Below are positions 41,422 to 50,815 of a stretch of 64,000 bases of DNA, piece by piece. Under the pieces are notes generated by a model. That model worked only from the letters and a program-made list of their open reading frames with translations. It was not told where the DNA came from and did no database searches. The position numbers were made by a program, and so were the translations under genes. This DNA comes from Arthrobacter_B sp038069765 (lineage in GTDB: Bacteria; Actinomycetota; Actinomycetes; Actinomycetales; Micrococcaceae): contig NZ_JBBPFS010000002.1 of NCBI RefSeq assembly GCF_038069765.1, positions 558,001-622,000 on the forward strand. The letters are read 5' to 3'. Numbering within the stretch: the stretch's first letter is position 1; each line of letters opens with the position of its first letter.

Positions 41422-43101
41422 TTACTGTTCGCGCAGCTCGATCTGGTTGAAGACCTCGTTGAGGAGGGGAGAGGTGGGATAGACGGCAACCCGGGGGGAG
41501 CACGCCAGCGCGGAGATGGGGAAGGCCAGCGGCACGGCCGGAACCCGGGTGGAAATACGGTCGCTGATGGCCGTGTATGCCTCGGTCTGCTCCGGCCCCG
41601 AGTCCAGCGTCCGGGCCCGGTCGATCTTGCTCAGCAGCTGGGCGTCGTCGTAGGCGAATTCCTCGGTGTAGCTGCCGAAGAGGCTTCCCACGAAGTTGTC
41701 CGGATCGTCATAGGTGCCGCTGATGCCGAACAGGTGCAGGGCGCGGTCTCCGCTGCGCTGCACGCTCTGCACATAGTCATCGGACCATTCCACCGGAACC
41801 GGCTTGATGTTCAGTCCCGCGGCGGTGAGCTGGCGGCTAAGTTCCGCGTACACGCGCTCCGGCGTCGGCAGGTAGGCGCGCGTGACGTGGCGGGGGTAGT
41901 GGAACGGCAGCTCGGCGCCGTCGTATCCGGCTTCCTTGAGCAGCTCCGCCGCCCGTTCCGGATCGTAGCCGTAGGTGGTGACGGATCCCGAGCTGACACC
42001 GAGTTTTTCGGGCACAAACTGGTTGGCCTGCTTGGTGCCGTTGAGGAACAGCCCGTCCAGCAGGGCATCCTTGTCGATGGCATGCGCAATGGCCTGGCGC
42101 ATTTTGATGTTCTCCAGGCCCGGGAAGGCCTGGTTGATCCCCAGGTACATGACCGAGTAGGGGTCGCGCTGCAGGATCTGCATTCCGTTGCGGGCCAGAT
42201 CGTCCACGTCGGAGACAGTCACCAGGTCGTAGCCGTCCACCTCGCCGGTTTTCAGTGCGCGCAGCCGGCTGGCCGGGCTGGTCATCGTCTTGAAGACAAG
42301 GGTGGCGATTTGGCCGCGTTCGCCCCAGTACTCCGGGTACGCTTCCAGACGCACTTCGTCTCCGTCCCAGGACTGAAGGGAAAAAGGCCCGGTGCCCACC
42401 GGGCGGGAGGCGTAGTCGGAAATTTTCTGGCCGTCTTTGTCGCTGGTCAGGGCATCGGCATTGAACTGCTGCAGGGCCTTCGGGGAAGACATGGCAAACT
42501 CGGGCGAGGCCAGCGCGGGAATGAATGCCGCAAGCCGGGTGGCCAGTTCAATGCTGACAGTGTATTCATCCACCGCGGTGCAGGATTTGTACACCGCCAG
42601 TGCCGGGCTGTCCGAATAGGCGTTGAAGACGGCCTCATAGGCGAGGTGGCCGGAGCCGCGGGCGGATGCCGGCAGGTTGTACCAGCGGTCGAAGTTGGCG
42701 CACACGGCGTCGGCGTTGAAGGGTTCACCGTCGTGGAAGGTGACGCCTCTGCGCAGCTTGAAGGTGTAGATGCGGCCGTCTTCGGACTGGGTCCAGCTCT
42801 CGGCCAGCAGCGGAGTGGGTGCCGAGGTCAGGGGATCCACCCCGACAAGACCTTCCATGATCTGGCGGGTAATCCGGTGGCTTTCGGTGTCCGTAGCCAG
42901 GGCCGGGTCCAGGCCGGCGGGGCGGGCCGCGGTGGCGAACGTGAAGGTGGCATCGGGTGCACCCGCCGCCGTGCCGGAGGCGGACGCTGACGCGGTGGCT
43001 TCGGCGTCGGGCGGGGCGGCGGTGCATCCGGCGAGGGCCAGGGCGCCGAGCAGGGCACCGGCCCTCAGGAAGGAGCGGCGGCCGATGCCGGGATCTGTCA
43101 C
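41422..43101 (-). CDS. ABC transporter substrate-binding lipoprotein, peptide family (SBP_bac_5)
   Basis: A 559-residue lipoprotein that captures peptides or similar solutes for the adjacent Dpp/Opp-type importer. The N-terminus has a twin-arginine-like 'GRRSFLRAG' before a hydrophobic stretch and the lipobox 'LALAGC' (Cys26). The mature part carries the family signature 'YTFKLRRGVTFHDGEPFNADAV'-type segment (split at ~residues 110-131). GTG 43101 has GGAGGAG 10 nt upstream. It is divergent from the fused ATPase gene and is a paralogue of the protein at 47287-48984, with which it shares 'VCANFDRWYN' and long colinear blocks. Confidence 0.92.
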   Translation of the reverse strand: MTDPGIGRRSFLRAGALLGALALAGCTAAPPDAEATASASASGTAAGAPDATFTFATAARPAGLDPALATDTESHRITRQIMEGLVGVDPLTSAPTPLLAESWTQSEDGRIYTFKLRRGVTFHDGEPFNADAVCANFDRWYNLPASARGSGHLAYEAVFNAYSDSPALAVYKSCTAVDEYTVSIELATRLAAFIPALASPEFAMSSPKALQQFNADALTSDKDGQKISDYASRPVGTGPFSLQSWDGDEVRLEAYPEYWGERGQIATLVFKTMTSPASRLRALKTGEVDGYDLVTVSDVDDLARNGMQILQRDPYSVMYLGINQAFPGLENIKMRQAIAHAIDKDALLDGLFLNGTKQANQFVPEKLGVSSGSVTTYGYDPERAAELLKEAGYDGAELPFHYPRHVTRAYLPTPERVYAELSRQLTAAGLNIKPVPVEWSDDYVQSVQRSGDRALHLFGISGTYDDPDNFVGSLFGSYTEEFAYDDAQLLSKIDRARTLDSGPEQTEAYTAISDRISTRVPAVPLAFPISALACSPRVAVYPTSPLLNEVFNQIELREQ

Positions 43102-43319
43102 AGCTGCTGTTCTCCTCCGGGACGCTCCATCCCTGGTTTTTCTCTAACGGTGATTGCCGGCGGCGTTGCCACATGGTGCGCCAAACGGTGGTTCCGCGCC
43201 AAGCGGCCCGGCACTTGCGGGAGCTTTTTGCGTGGATTGCCAGTCTAAATGATAAAAAACTGGTAAAAGGCTGTGAGACACGGCTCACACCGTCGCTTCA
43301 AGTAAGGCAGGATAGGGAA

Positions 43320-45137
43320 ATGACTGAAATGAGCCCTGACATTCCCCTGCTTGAGGTGACCGATCTCGCGGTGAATTTCCGCACGACCGACGGCGAAGTC
43401 CAGGCGGTTAAGAATGCCTCGTTTTCGATCGGCAAGGGCCGGACACTGGCCATCGTCGGCGAATCCGGCTCGGGGAAGTCCACCACGGCAATGGCTGTCA
43501 TTGGCTTGCTGCCGGGCAACGGCAAGGTAGCTGCCGGCAGTATCCGTTTCGACGGCACAGAATTGGTGGGAATGCCGGAGGCCAAAATGCGGGCCATCCG
43601 GGGCCGGTCCATTGGCCTGGTGCCGCAGGATCCCATGTCCAATCTGAATCCGGTCACGAAGATCGGCACCCAGGTGGCGGAGACCCTCCTGGTGCACGGC
43701 ATGGCCACGTCCAAGGACCTGGACCGGAAAGTCATCGAGGTCCTCACCGCGGCGGGCCTGCCCGACGCCGCCGAACGCGCCAAGCAGTATCCCCACGAGT
43801 TCTCCGGCGGCATGCGCCAGCGCGCGCTGATCGCCATTGGTCTCGCCTGCCGTCCGCGGCTGCTGATTGCCGACGAGCCTACGTCGGCCCTTGACGTGAC
43901 CGTCCAGCGGACCATTCTGGACCAGATCGGCAGGATGACCGATGAGCTGGGGACCTCGGTGCTGCTCATTACCCATGACCTGGGGCTGGCCGCCGAACGC
44001 GCCTCCGAGCTGGTGGTGATGCACCGGGGCCTGGTGGTGGAAACCGGCCCCGCCCGCCAGCTTCTCGAGGATCCGCAGCATCCCTACACGCAGGCCCTGG
44101 TGGCGGCCGCTCCCAGCGTGGCGGCGGTGCGGCTGAGCCCCGGGGCCTTCACTGTGCCGGCGGCCCAGCGGCTGAGACTGGCCGAAGAGGTTTTCACCGA
44201 GCACTCCGGAACTGCCGGGCTGGCGGACGACGGCGGCGCCGGCACCAATGCGGCCGGCATCGCGGCGCCTGATGCCGGTGCGGCCGTTGCTCCCGGCGGG
44301 ACCGCCGAAGCCCCTGCGGCAGGAAAGGCCGCCCCGGACAACATCGTGGAGATCCGCGACCTGACGAAGGTGTTCAAGATCCGCGGACGGTCCGAGGACT
44401 TTTACGCGGCCCGCAACGTCACGCTCGACATCCCGCGCGGACGGACGGTGGCCATCGTGGGGGAGTCCGGCTCCGGCAAGACAACCACCGCCCGGATGCT
44501 GCTGAAACTGATTGAGCCCACCAGCGGCACCATGACCTTCGACGGAATTGATGTCGGCGGTCTGGAAAAGGGCAAGCTGCGCGAATTCCGGCAGCGGGTC
44601 CAGCCGATTTTCCAGGACCCGTACTCCTCGCTGGACCCGATGTTCACGATCGAGCGGATCCTCGACGAACCGCTGAAAACATACAAGCGCGGGTCCAAGA
44701 GCGAGCGGGCCGCCAGAGTTCGGGAGCTGATGGACCAAGTGGCGCTGCCGCACGCGATGCTGGGCCGCTACCCCGCGGAGCTTTCCGGCGGGCAGCGCCA
44801 GCGCGTGGCCATCGCCAGGGCCCTGGCGCTGAAGCCGGAACTGATTGTCTGTGACGAGCCGGTCTCGGCGCTGGACGTACTGGTCCAGGCCCAGATCCTG
44901 AAACTGCTGGGGGACCTGCAGGCCGAGCTAGGGCTGAGCTACCTCTTCATCTCCCATGACCTGGCCGTGGTGCGGCTGATCTCGGACTATGTCTGCGTCA
45001 TGAAGGACGGGGAACTGGTGGAGGCGGCGTCCTCCGAGGAGGTCTTCTCCAATCCCCGGCACCCCTACACGCGCAAACTGCTCGCCTCCATCCCGGGCAA
45101 CGAACTGAACATCGGCGAGGACGAGCTGGCCTCCTGA
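43320..45137 (+). CDS. Fused double ATPase of a dipeptide/oligopeptide ABC importer (DppD-DppF type)
   Basis: A 605-residue protein with two complete ABC ATPase domains. Domain 1 has Walker A 'GESGSGKS' (residues 47-54), signature 'FSGGMRQRALIAIGLA', Walker B 'LLIADEPTSALD'. Domain 2 has Walker A 'GESGSGKT' (~381-388), signature 'LSGGQRQRVAIARALAL', Walker B 'LIVCDEPVSALD'. 'HPYT' tail motifs of the oligopeptide ATPase family follow each domain. An Ala/Gly-rich linker of ~60 residues joins them. ATG 43320 is chosen over ATG 43329 by position; the long frame from 42957 is a shadow. It is separated from the permease genes by a terminator and lies on the opposite strand. Confidence 0.94.
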   Translation: MTEMSPDIPLLEVTDLAVNFRTTDGEVQAVKNASFSIGKGRTLAIVGESGSGKSTTAMAVIGLLPGNGKVAAGSIRFDGTELVGMPEAKMRAIRGRSIGLVPQDPMSNLNPVTKIGTQVAETLLVHGMATSKDLDRKVIEVLTAAGLPDAAERAKQYPHEFSGGMRQRALIAIGLACRPRLLIADEPTSALDVTVQRTILDQIGRMTDELGTSVLLITHDLGLAAERASELVVMHRGLVVETGPARQLLEDPQHPYTQALVAAAPSVAAVRLSPGAFTVPAAQRLRLAEEVFTEHSGTAGLADDGGAGTNAAGIAAPDAGAAVAPGGTAEAPAAGKAAPDNIVEIRDLTKVFKIRGRSEDFYAARNVTLDIPRGRTVAIVGESGSGKTTTARMLLKLIEPTSGTMTFDGIDVGGLEKGKLREFRQRVQPIFQDPYSSLDPMFTIERILDEPLKTYKRGSKSERAARVRELMDQVALPHAMLGRYPAELSGGQRQRVAIARALALKPELIVCDEPVSALDVLVQAQILKLLGDLQAELGLSYLFISHDLAVVRLISDYVCVMKDGELVEAASSEEVFSNPRHPYTRKLLASIPGNELNIGEDELAS

Positions 45138-45164
45138 GCGGATTCCGGCAACCATTCCGGCAAG

Positions 45165-45212
45165 AAAAGAGGTGCCGCCCAGTTCAACTTGAACTGGGCG
45201 GCACCTCTTTTT
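45165..45212. terminator. Strong bidirectional terminator
   Basis: Arms of 23 bp (45165-45187 and 45189-45211) complementary throughout, with A4 and T5 ends. It separates the convergent ATPase (+) and permease (-) genes. Confidence 0.9.
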
Positions 45213-45249
45213 GGTGCGTCTACTCTTGCCGGCAGATGTCGTTCCCGGG

Positions 45250-46191
45250 CTACTTCTTCCGTGTTTTCGGATCCAGTGCCTCGCGCAGGGACTCACCCAA
45301 CAGCGTGAAGCCCAGCGCCGTCACGGCGATGCAGATGCCCGGCAGGAACGCCAGCTGCGGCGCCACCGCCAGTTCACTCTGCGCGTAGGTGAGCATGCGT
45401 CCCCACTCGGCCGTCTGCGGCTTGCCGCCGCCGAGTCCAAGGAAGGACAGGGCCGCCGCGTCGATCACGGCGGTGGCCAGGGTCAGGGTCCCCTGCACAA
45501 TGACCGGACCCATGCTGTTGGGCAGCAGATGGCTCATAGTGATGGTCCGCCGGCTCAGCCCCAGTGACTGCGCGGACAGGATGTAGTCGGCGCTGCGCTG
45601 GGAAATCATGGACGAGCGCAGGAGCCGGGCGAAGATGGGCACCTGCGACACCCCGATGGCGATCATGATCGCGTAGCTGTTCTGCCCCAGGATGGCGGCA
45701 ATGCTCACGGCCAGCAGGAGGTTCGGTACGGAGAGCAGGATGTCTACGAAACGCATGATGACGTTGTCCACCCAGCCGCCCAGTCCGCCGGCGATGACCC
45801 CGAGGAGCATGCCGCCCGCGAGTCCCAGCGCCGTGGAGACAATCCCGATGATCAGCGAAGCCCGGGCGCCCCAGATCAGTTTGGAGAGGACATCACCGCC
45901 GAAACGGTCCAGTCCCAGCGGATAGTCGGCAATGGCGCCGGGCCCGGGGATGGACGTGGGGGTAATTTCGGTCCGTCCGGGCAGGTCGTCGCCGCCGAAC
46001 GGTGCCAGCAGCGGTGCCAGCAGGGCGACCAGGATGAAGATCCCGACAATGACTGCTCCGGCGATGGCCGCAGGGTTGCGCCGCAGCCGGGCGAAGGCGG
46101 ACCGCCACATGCCGCTGCCGCGGGTGTCCACCTGCACGGGCTCGTCGGGACGGACTGCGCCGCCGGGCGCCGGCGGGAGAATCGTACTCAT
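45250..46191 (-). CDS. ABC transporter permease, DppC type
   Basis: A 313-residue inner-membrane permease of the peptide importer. The N-terminal cytosolic region and first helix 'GAVIVGIFILVALLAPLLAP' match the DppC/OppC N-terminal domain. About five further helices include the EAA loop 'DYILSAQSLGLSRRTI ... HLLPNS', which docks to the ATPase. The start ATG 46191 overlaps the stop of the DppB gene by 4 nt. It works with the DppB permease, the fused ATPase and one or both binding proteins nearby. Confidence 0.94.
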   Translation of the reverse strand: MSTILPPAPGGAVRPDEPVQVDTRGSGMWRSAFARLRRNPAAIAGAVIVGIFILVALLAPLLAPFGGDDLPGRTEITPTSIPGPGAIADYPLGLDRFGGDVLSKLIWGARASLIIGIVSTALGLAGGMLLGVIAGGLGGWVDNVIMRFVDILLSVPNLLLAVSIAAILGQNSYAIMIAIGVSQVPIFARLLRSSMISQRSADYILSAQSLGLSRRTITMSHLLPNSMGPVIVQGTLTLATAVIDAAALSFLGLGGGKPQTAEWGRMLTYAQSELAVAPQLAFLPGICIAVTALGFTLLGESLREALDPKTRKK

Positions 46192-47192
46192 TGAACCCTC
46201 ACCCTCGGGTCGATAAAGCCGTAGGAAACGTCAACGATCAGGTTGATCAGTGAATAGGCTATGGCGATGAAAATGATGAACCCCTGCAGGACCGGATAGT
46301 CCAGGTTGAAGATGGCATCCCGCAGAAACCGCCCCACGCCGCTGAAAGCGAAGACCGTCTCGGTCAGCACGGCGCCGGAAATCAGCAGGCCGGTCTGCAA
46401 ACCGATGGTCGTGGTTACGGGAAGCATGGCGTTGCGGAGCACAAAGCGGCCGCGGATGGTTTTTTCCATCAGGCCCTTGGCCCGTGCGGTGCGGACGTAA
46501 TCCGCACCCTGGACTTCCAGTACGGACGCACGGGTAATGCGCACGATGATGGCCAGCGGAATGGTGCCCAGCGCTATGCCGGGCAGGATCAGGTGCATCA
46601 CAGCGTCCCAGGAGGCGTCCCATTCGCGGGTCAGCAGCCCGTCCAGCACATAGAAGTCGGTGACGTGCGTGGCGTCGATGCGGGGATCCTGCCTGCCGTC
46701 CGGGGGAAAGACCGGCAGCTGGATGGCCAGCAGCCATTTCAGGATGAAGGCCAGGAAGAACACGGGGACGGTGATGCCGACCAGTGACAGCACCACCGAG
46801 GAGTGGTCCCAGAAGCGTCCGTAGTGCGTCGCTGCCAGGTAGCCGAGCGGAATGCCGATGCCGATGGCGAAGATCAGCGCCACCACGGCCAGTTCCAGGG
46901 TTGCCGGGAAGCGGGTGGCGAATTCCTCGAGGACTGGCCGCCCGGTCACGATCGAGGTGCCGAAATCGCCTTGGAGGAGCTTGCCGACGTAGGTGAAGTA
47001 CTGCTCGATGAGCGGCCGGTCAAAGCCGTAGGCGGCGTTGATGCGGGCAATGGCTTCGGGCGTGGCCTTGTCTCCAAGGAGTGCGGTGGCCGGTCCGCCG
47101 GGAAGGCTGCGTACCCAAATGAACAACAGGATGGAGAGACCGATAAGTGTGGGGATCAGCATGAGAAGACGTTTGCCGATGACTTGCAGCAC
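46188..47192 (-). CDS. ABC transporter permease, DppB type
   Basis: A 334-residue permease with six expected helices. The N-terminal 'LIGLSILLFIWVRSLPGGPA' and 'LLGDKATPEAI' are typical of DppB/OppB, and the EAA loop reads 'DYVRTARAKGLMEKTI'. GTG 47192 has AAAGGA 5 nt upstream. It is followed, with a 4-nt overlap, by the DppC gene and preceded at ~95 nt by a binding-protein gene in the same direction, forming the operon SBP-DppB-DppC. Confidence 0.94.
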   Translation of the reverse strand: MLQVIGKRLLMLIPTLIGLSILLFIWVRSLPGGPATALLGDKATPEAIARINAAYGFDRPLIEQYFTYVGKLLQGDFGTSIVTGRPVLEEFATRFPATLELAVVALIFAIGIGIPLGYLAATHYGRFWDHSSVVLSLVGITVPVFFLAFILKWLLAIQLPVFPPDGRQDPRIDATHVTDFYVLDGLLTREWDASWDAVMHLILPGIALGTIPLAIIVRITRASVLEVQGADYVRTARAKGLMEKTIRGRFVLRNAMLPVTTTIGLQTGLLISGAVLTETVFAFSGVGRFLRDAIFNLDYPVLQGFIIFIAIAYSLINLIVDVSYGFIDPRVRVQ

Positions 47193-47286
47193 GGAAGTCC
47201 TTTCTCAGCAGGGAACACCCGCTGGATGAAGGGAGTGGAAACAGTGAAGGGCCGGGGCCTCCGCAGAGACCCCGGCCGCGTGCTGC

Positions 47287-48984
47287 TTATTTGTTGAGTT
47301 TGATCTTGTTGAACACTTCGTCGTTGACCGGGCTGGCGGGGTAGCTGTCCACCCGTTCGGCAAAGGCCAGCGAAGGTGCGGGGTGGGCCAGCGGGATGGC
47401 CGGCACGTAGGCCGCAATATCCTCATTGATCTGCTCGTACAGCGGAGTCTGCTCCTCCAGGCTGCTCACCTGGCGGGCTTCCTCCAGTGCGGTGAAGATT
47501 TCAGGATTGTTGAAGCCGAACTCCGGCTTTTCCTGTCCGAAGAACACGCCCACAAAGTTGTCGGTGTCGTTGTAGTCTCCGGTCCATCCCAGCAGGTGGA
47601 TGCCGTGGTCCTCGGTGGCCTGGATCCGGTCCTGGTAATCGGGTGACCACTTGTTCGGCTGCGGGTTGACCGTAATGCCGACTTCTTCGAGCTGCGCTGT
47701 GATGTTCGTGTAGACCTGCTCCGGGGTGGGCATGTACGGGCGGGAGACGCCGGTGGGGTAATTGAAGTCCAGGGTGAAGCCGTCCGGGTAGCCCGCCTCG
47801 GCCAGCAGTTCCTTGGCCTTCTCCGGGTCGTATTCGTACTCGGTGACGTCCTCGTTGTAGCCGTTGACGACGTCGGGGATGAACTGGCTGGCCACCTTGG
47901 TGCCCTCCGGCAGGGTCTGGTCCACCAGTGCCTGCTTGTCAATCGCATGGGCGATGGCCTGGCGCACGAGCGGATCCGCCAGCTCCTCCACTTTCTGGTT
48001 CATGCCGAGGTAGAGGATGGTGAAGGGTTCACGGGCAACAACGTTGTAGCCGGCGTCTGCCAGCACCTGGGTGTCGGCCGGCGCCACCAGGTCATAGCCG
48101 TCGATCGTTCCGGCTTCCAGGGACTGGCGGCGGGAGTTGGGATCGTCAATGACGCGGAAGATGATGTCGGTGACCTGGCCCTGCTCGCCCCAGTAGTCGT
48201 CGTAGGCGGAGAGGGTGATCTGGTTGCCCACTTCCCACGTCCCGAATTTGAAGGGGCCGGTGCCGGTGGGATGTTCCTTGGCATAGGTGCTCAGGCTCGG
48301 GGCCTCGGCTGTGCCGGTGACGTCGTTGGCGGCGTACTCCTCCATGGCTGCCGGGCTCTGCATGGCGAAAGCGGGCAGGGACAGCGCCGCAATGAAGCCG
48401 GCAAACGGCTTGGCGAGGGTAACCACGGCCTCGGAGTCGCCGGTCGCTTCACAGGACTCGTAGGTAGCCGTTTCGGGGGAGTCGGAGAAGCCCTTGAACA
48501 GCTTGCCGTAATAGTAGGAGACACTGTCGGCCTGCTGGATGCCGGTGAAGTTGTACCACCGGTCAAAGTTTGCGCAGACAGCCTCGGCGTTGAACTCGGT
48601 GCCGTCATGGAAGGTGACGCCTTCTTCGAGCTCGAAGGTGTAGGTCAGGGCGTCTTCGGATGTTTCCCAGGACTTCGCCAGCAGCGGTTCGGGGTCCGCG
48701 GTTCCCGGCTTAACACCAACCAGGCCTTCGAAAATCTGGCGGCTGATGCGGAAGGACTCTCCGTCAAAGGCGAAAGCCGGATCAAGGGACTTCGGGTCGG
48801 AGGACGCCGCGAACACGAAGGTTCCGTCCACCTCGGAGGCGGTGCCGCCGTCGTCGGCGCCTTCCTCGCGCTCGCTCTGGGCGCAGCCGGAGAGGATCAG
48901 CGCGCTGAGCGCTATTCCTGCAGTGATCGCTGCGGCGCGCCGCTTGGGGCGGGCACCGTTCATGGGTCGGCCAGCAAATGACAT
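47287..48984 (-). CDS. ABC transporter substrate-binding lipoprotein, peptide family (second paralogue)
   Basis: A 565-residue lipoprotein with a basic N-terminus, hydrophobic segment and lipobox 'LILSGC' (Cys34). The mature part has 'EEGVTFHDGTEFNAEAV' and 'CANFDRWYN', the SBP_bac_5 signature. ATG 48984 has AGAGGAG 8 nt upstream; a later ATG (residue 8) is also possible. It heads the operon with DppB and DppC. It is clearly paralogous to the 559-residue protein at 41422-43101, probably giving the importer two ligand specificities. An inverted repeat 73 nt upstream may be an operator. Confidence 0.93.
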   Translation of the reverse strand: MSFAGRPMNGARPKRRAAAITAGIALSALILSGCAQSEREEGADDGGTASEVDGTFVFAASSDPKSLDPAFAFDGESFRISRQIFEGLVGVKPGTADPEPLLAKSWETSEDALTYTFELEEGVTFHDGTEFNAEAVCANFDRWYNFTGIQQADSVSYYYGKLFKGFSDSPETATYESCEATGDSEAVVTLAKPFAGFIAALSLPAFAMQSPAAMEEYAANDVTGTAEAPSLSTYAKEHPTGTGPFKFGTWEVGNQITLSAYDDYWGEQGQVTDIIFRVIDDPNSRRQSLEAGTIDGYDLVAPADTQVLADAGYNVVAREPFTILYLGMNQKVEELADPLVRQAIAHAIDKQALVDQTLPEGTKVASQFIPDVVNGYNEDVTEYEYDPEKAKELLAEAGYPDGFTLDFNYPTGVSRPYMPTPEQVYTNITAQLEEVGITVNPQPNKWSPDYQDRIQATEDHGIHLLGWTGDYNDTDNFVGVFFGQEKPEFGFNNPEIFTALEEARQVSSLEEQTPLYEQINEDIAAYVPAIPLAHPAPSLAFAERVDSYPASPVNDEVFNKIKLNK

Positions 48985-49056
48985 GGTTCTAACTCCTCTG
49001 GGGCGAGTGTTACCCGTGCAAAAATGGCGGGCGCCGTGCGGTGCATGTGCCCAATG

Positions 49057-49072
49057 TGTGTCGTGGGACACA
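49057..49072. promoter_or_regulatory. 16-bp inverted repeat before the peptide-transporter operon
   Basis: TGTGTC and GACACA arms around 4 nt. Read as TGTGT-N6-ACACA it has the geometry of a CRP/GlxR site (TGTGA-N6-TCACA) with the fifth base of each half changed. The regulator is uncertain. Confidence 0.4.
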
Positions 49073-49149
49073 AACGTATGGACAGAGCCTAATGGGTTGC
49101 TCGGGATCTCGAGGTATTTCCTCTCCCGGCGCGGTCACAATTTGGACAC

Positions 49150-49190
49150 GCAAAAGGCGGGCGCTCCCGGTGGGAGCGCCCGCCTTTTGC
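49150..49190 (-). terminator. Terminator after the fasciclin gene
   Basis: Perfect 19-bp stem (49150-49168 with 49172-49190) and 3-nt loop, with A4/T4 runs inside the arm ends, 43 bp after the fasciclin stop. Confidence 0.85.
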
Positions 49191-49233
49191 GGTGCGGTAC
49201 TGCGGCCGGTGCCGGCCGGGGAATACGGTGGGG

Positions 49234-49938
49234 CTACATCGCCGGCATCAGGACGGTGTCCAGAAGGTAAACCGTGGCGTTCTTGGTCTGGACTCCGCCG
49301 CAGACGACGGCGGATTCGTCAACCATCAGGCTGTCGCCTGATCCGGTGACGTCAACCTCGGCACCGTTGACCGTGGCATACATGCCCGAGAGCTCATCCG
49401 GGGTCATCTGGCCCGGGACCACGTGGTAGGTCAGGATGCTGGAGAGCAGGTCCGGGTCGGTCTTCAGCGTTTCGAGGGTGGCCGCGTCGAGCTTGGCGAA
49501 GGCTTCATCCGTGGGGGCGAAGACCGTGAACTCGGAGCCGTTCAGCGTATCCACCAGGTTGACGTCCGGATTCAGCTGTCCCGAGACTGCTGCCGTCAGG
49601 GTGGTGAGCATCGGATTGTTGGAGGCAGCCGTGGCAACCGGATCAAGGGACATTCCCTCAACCGAGCCCGGCCCTTCAGGAACGGCAGCCGCGTAGTCGG
49701 CGCAGCTGCCGCCCACGAGGTTGGCTGCGGGATCGGCGCTCATGGACTCGCCCGATGTGGCATCCGGGCTCATGGACTCCGACGCCGACGGCGACATGCT
49801 GGATTCCGAAGCCATCCCCGATTCGGAGGTCTCGGAGGAAGCGGTATCGGAGGAGTCGGTGCTGCAGGCAGCCATGCCCAGCATGGAGACGGCGGCGATT
49901 CCGAGGATGGAAATGTTCCGGCGGGTCTTGAAAGCCAT
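49234..49938 (-). CDS. Fasciclin (FAS1) domain lipoprotein
   Basis: A 234-residue secreted lipoprotein: basic N-terminus, hydrophobic segment and lipobox 'GMAAC' (Cys25), then a Ser/Glu/Met-rich low-complexity linker (~residues 27-70) and one FAS1 domain of the MPB70/periostin type ('NPMLTTLTAAVS', 'FTVFAPTDEAFAKL', 'LTYHVVPGQM', 'VYLLDTVLMP'). The family mediates adhesion or cell-surface interactions. The start ATG 49938 has AGAAGGAG 7 nt upstream; the open frame to 50238 is not coding. It is followed by a strong terminator. Confidence 0.93.
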   Translation of the reverse strand: MAFKTRRNISILGIAAVSMLGMAACSTDSSDTASSETSESGMASESSMSPSASESMSPDATSGESMSADPAANLVGGSCADYAAAVPEGPGSVEGMSLDPVATAASNNPMLTTLTAAVSGQLNPDVNLVDTLNGSEFTVFAPTDEAFAKLDAATLETLKTDPDLLSSILTYHVVPGQMTPDELSGMYATVNGAEVDVTGSGDSLMVDESAVVCGGVQTKNATVYLLDTVLMPAM

Positions 49939-50125
49939 GGTTTTTCTCCTTCTGGCGGGGTCCCGCTCGGCGGGCTCCCGTGGTTGGTATGAACACCTCT
50001 TGGTGCGAGGTCTCAGAAGGTCTTCGGCCCGGGTTCGGGGCCGGATGGGTTGCGGGCCGGAAAAGTTTTGAGCCGCGTCACAGTGCACGCCCCTGAACAA
50101 AGTCACGGACGCGCCGGCAGTAAAA

Positions 50126-50153
50126 AACACCCCGGTCCGAAGACCGGGGTGTT
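50126..50153 (-). terminator. Terminator of the tRNA-Leu gene
   Basis: 12-bp stem (50126-50137 with 50142-50153), 4-nt loop, with an A run on the plus strand (50122-50127) that reads as a T tract for leftward transcription. Confidence 0.85.
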
Positions 50154-50199
50154 GTCTGTGCCGCGACTCATCCGTGAACGATGTCCGACTCATTCTTTG

Positions 50200-50281
<82 letters not shown>

Positions 50282-50347
50282 TCAGGCTTTCACTGCCGCG
50301 CGCATTCCGCGAAAAGGCACAAAACCAGCCTCCAGTGTACCCGAGGA

Positions 50348-50815
50348 TCAGGCCAGTCCGAGATCACGCCCCAGCTTGGCGACGTGGCCGGTGGCCTTGA
50401 CGTTGTACTGGGCAAGGGAAACGGTGCCTTCGGGGTCCACGACCACCGTCGAACGGATCAGTCCCTCATAAACTTTGCCGTAGTTCTTCTTCTCGCCCCA
50501 GGCGCCGAACGCCTCGGCCACGGCATGGTCGGGGTCGGAAAGCAGGGGGAAGTTGAGGTGTTCGGCTTCGGCGAACTTCTCCAGCTTGGGTACGGGGTCG
50601 GGGGAGATGCCGACGACGGCGTACCCGGCGTCCTGGAGCCTGTTCAGGTTGTCCCGGAAGTCACAGGCCTGGGTGGTGCAGCCCGGCGTTGCCGCTGCCG
50701 GGTAGAAGTACACGATCGTGCTGCGGCCCCGGAAATCGGAGAGGGAAACAGATGCTGAATCGGTGGCCGGAAGCGTGAAGTCCGGGGCTTTTTCGCCGGG
50801 GGACAGGCGGGGCAT
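50348..50815 (-). CDS. bcp: Thiol peroxidase, peroxiredoxin BCP/PrxQ type
   Basis: Reduces hydrogen peroxide and organic peroxides using thioredoxin-like donors. The 155-residue protein has peroxidatic Cys46 and the nearby resolving Cys51 ('TPGCTTQACDFRD'), the 1-cys/atypical 2-cys layout of the BCP group, and 'VVGISPDPVPKLEKFAE'. ATG 50815 has AAGGAGAG 4 nt upstream. It lies between tRNA-Leu and a divergent MarR regulator gene, which could sense redox state, but this is a guess from position. Confidence 0.95.
   Translation of the reverse strand: MPRLSPGEKAPDFTLPATDSASVSLSDFRGRSTIVYFYPAAATPGCTTQACDFRDNLNRLQDAGYAVVGISPDPVPKLEKFAEAEHLNFPLLSDPDHAVAEAFGAWGEKKNYGKVYEGLIRSTVVVDPEGTVSLAQYNVKATGHVAKLGRDLGLA

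Noticed and set aside
39759..41450. 563-residue plus-strand open frame over mqo
   Set aside because: mqo matches its family from end to end; the opposite frame is Gly/Val/Gln-rich with no motifs.
43272..43289. TGTGAG-N6-CTCACA inverted repeat before the fused ATPase gene, considered as a CRP/GlxR site
   Set aside because: The TGTGA and TCACA halves are separated by 8 nt, not the 6 nt that CRP-family sites need, so I do not call it a regulatory site.
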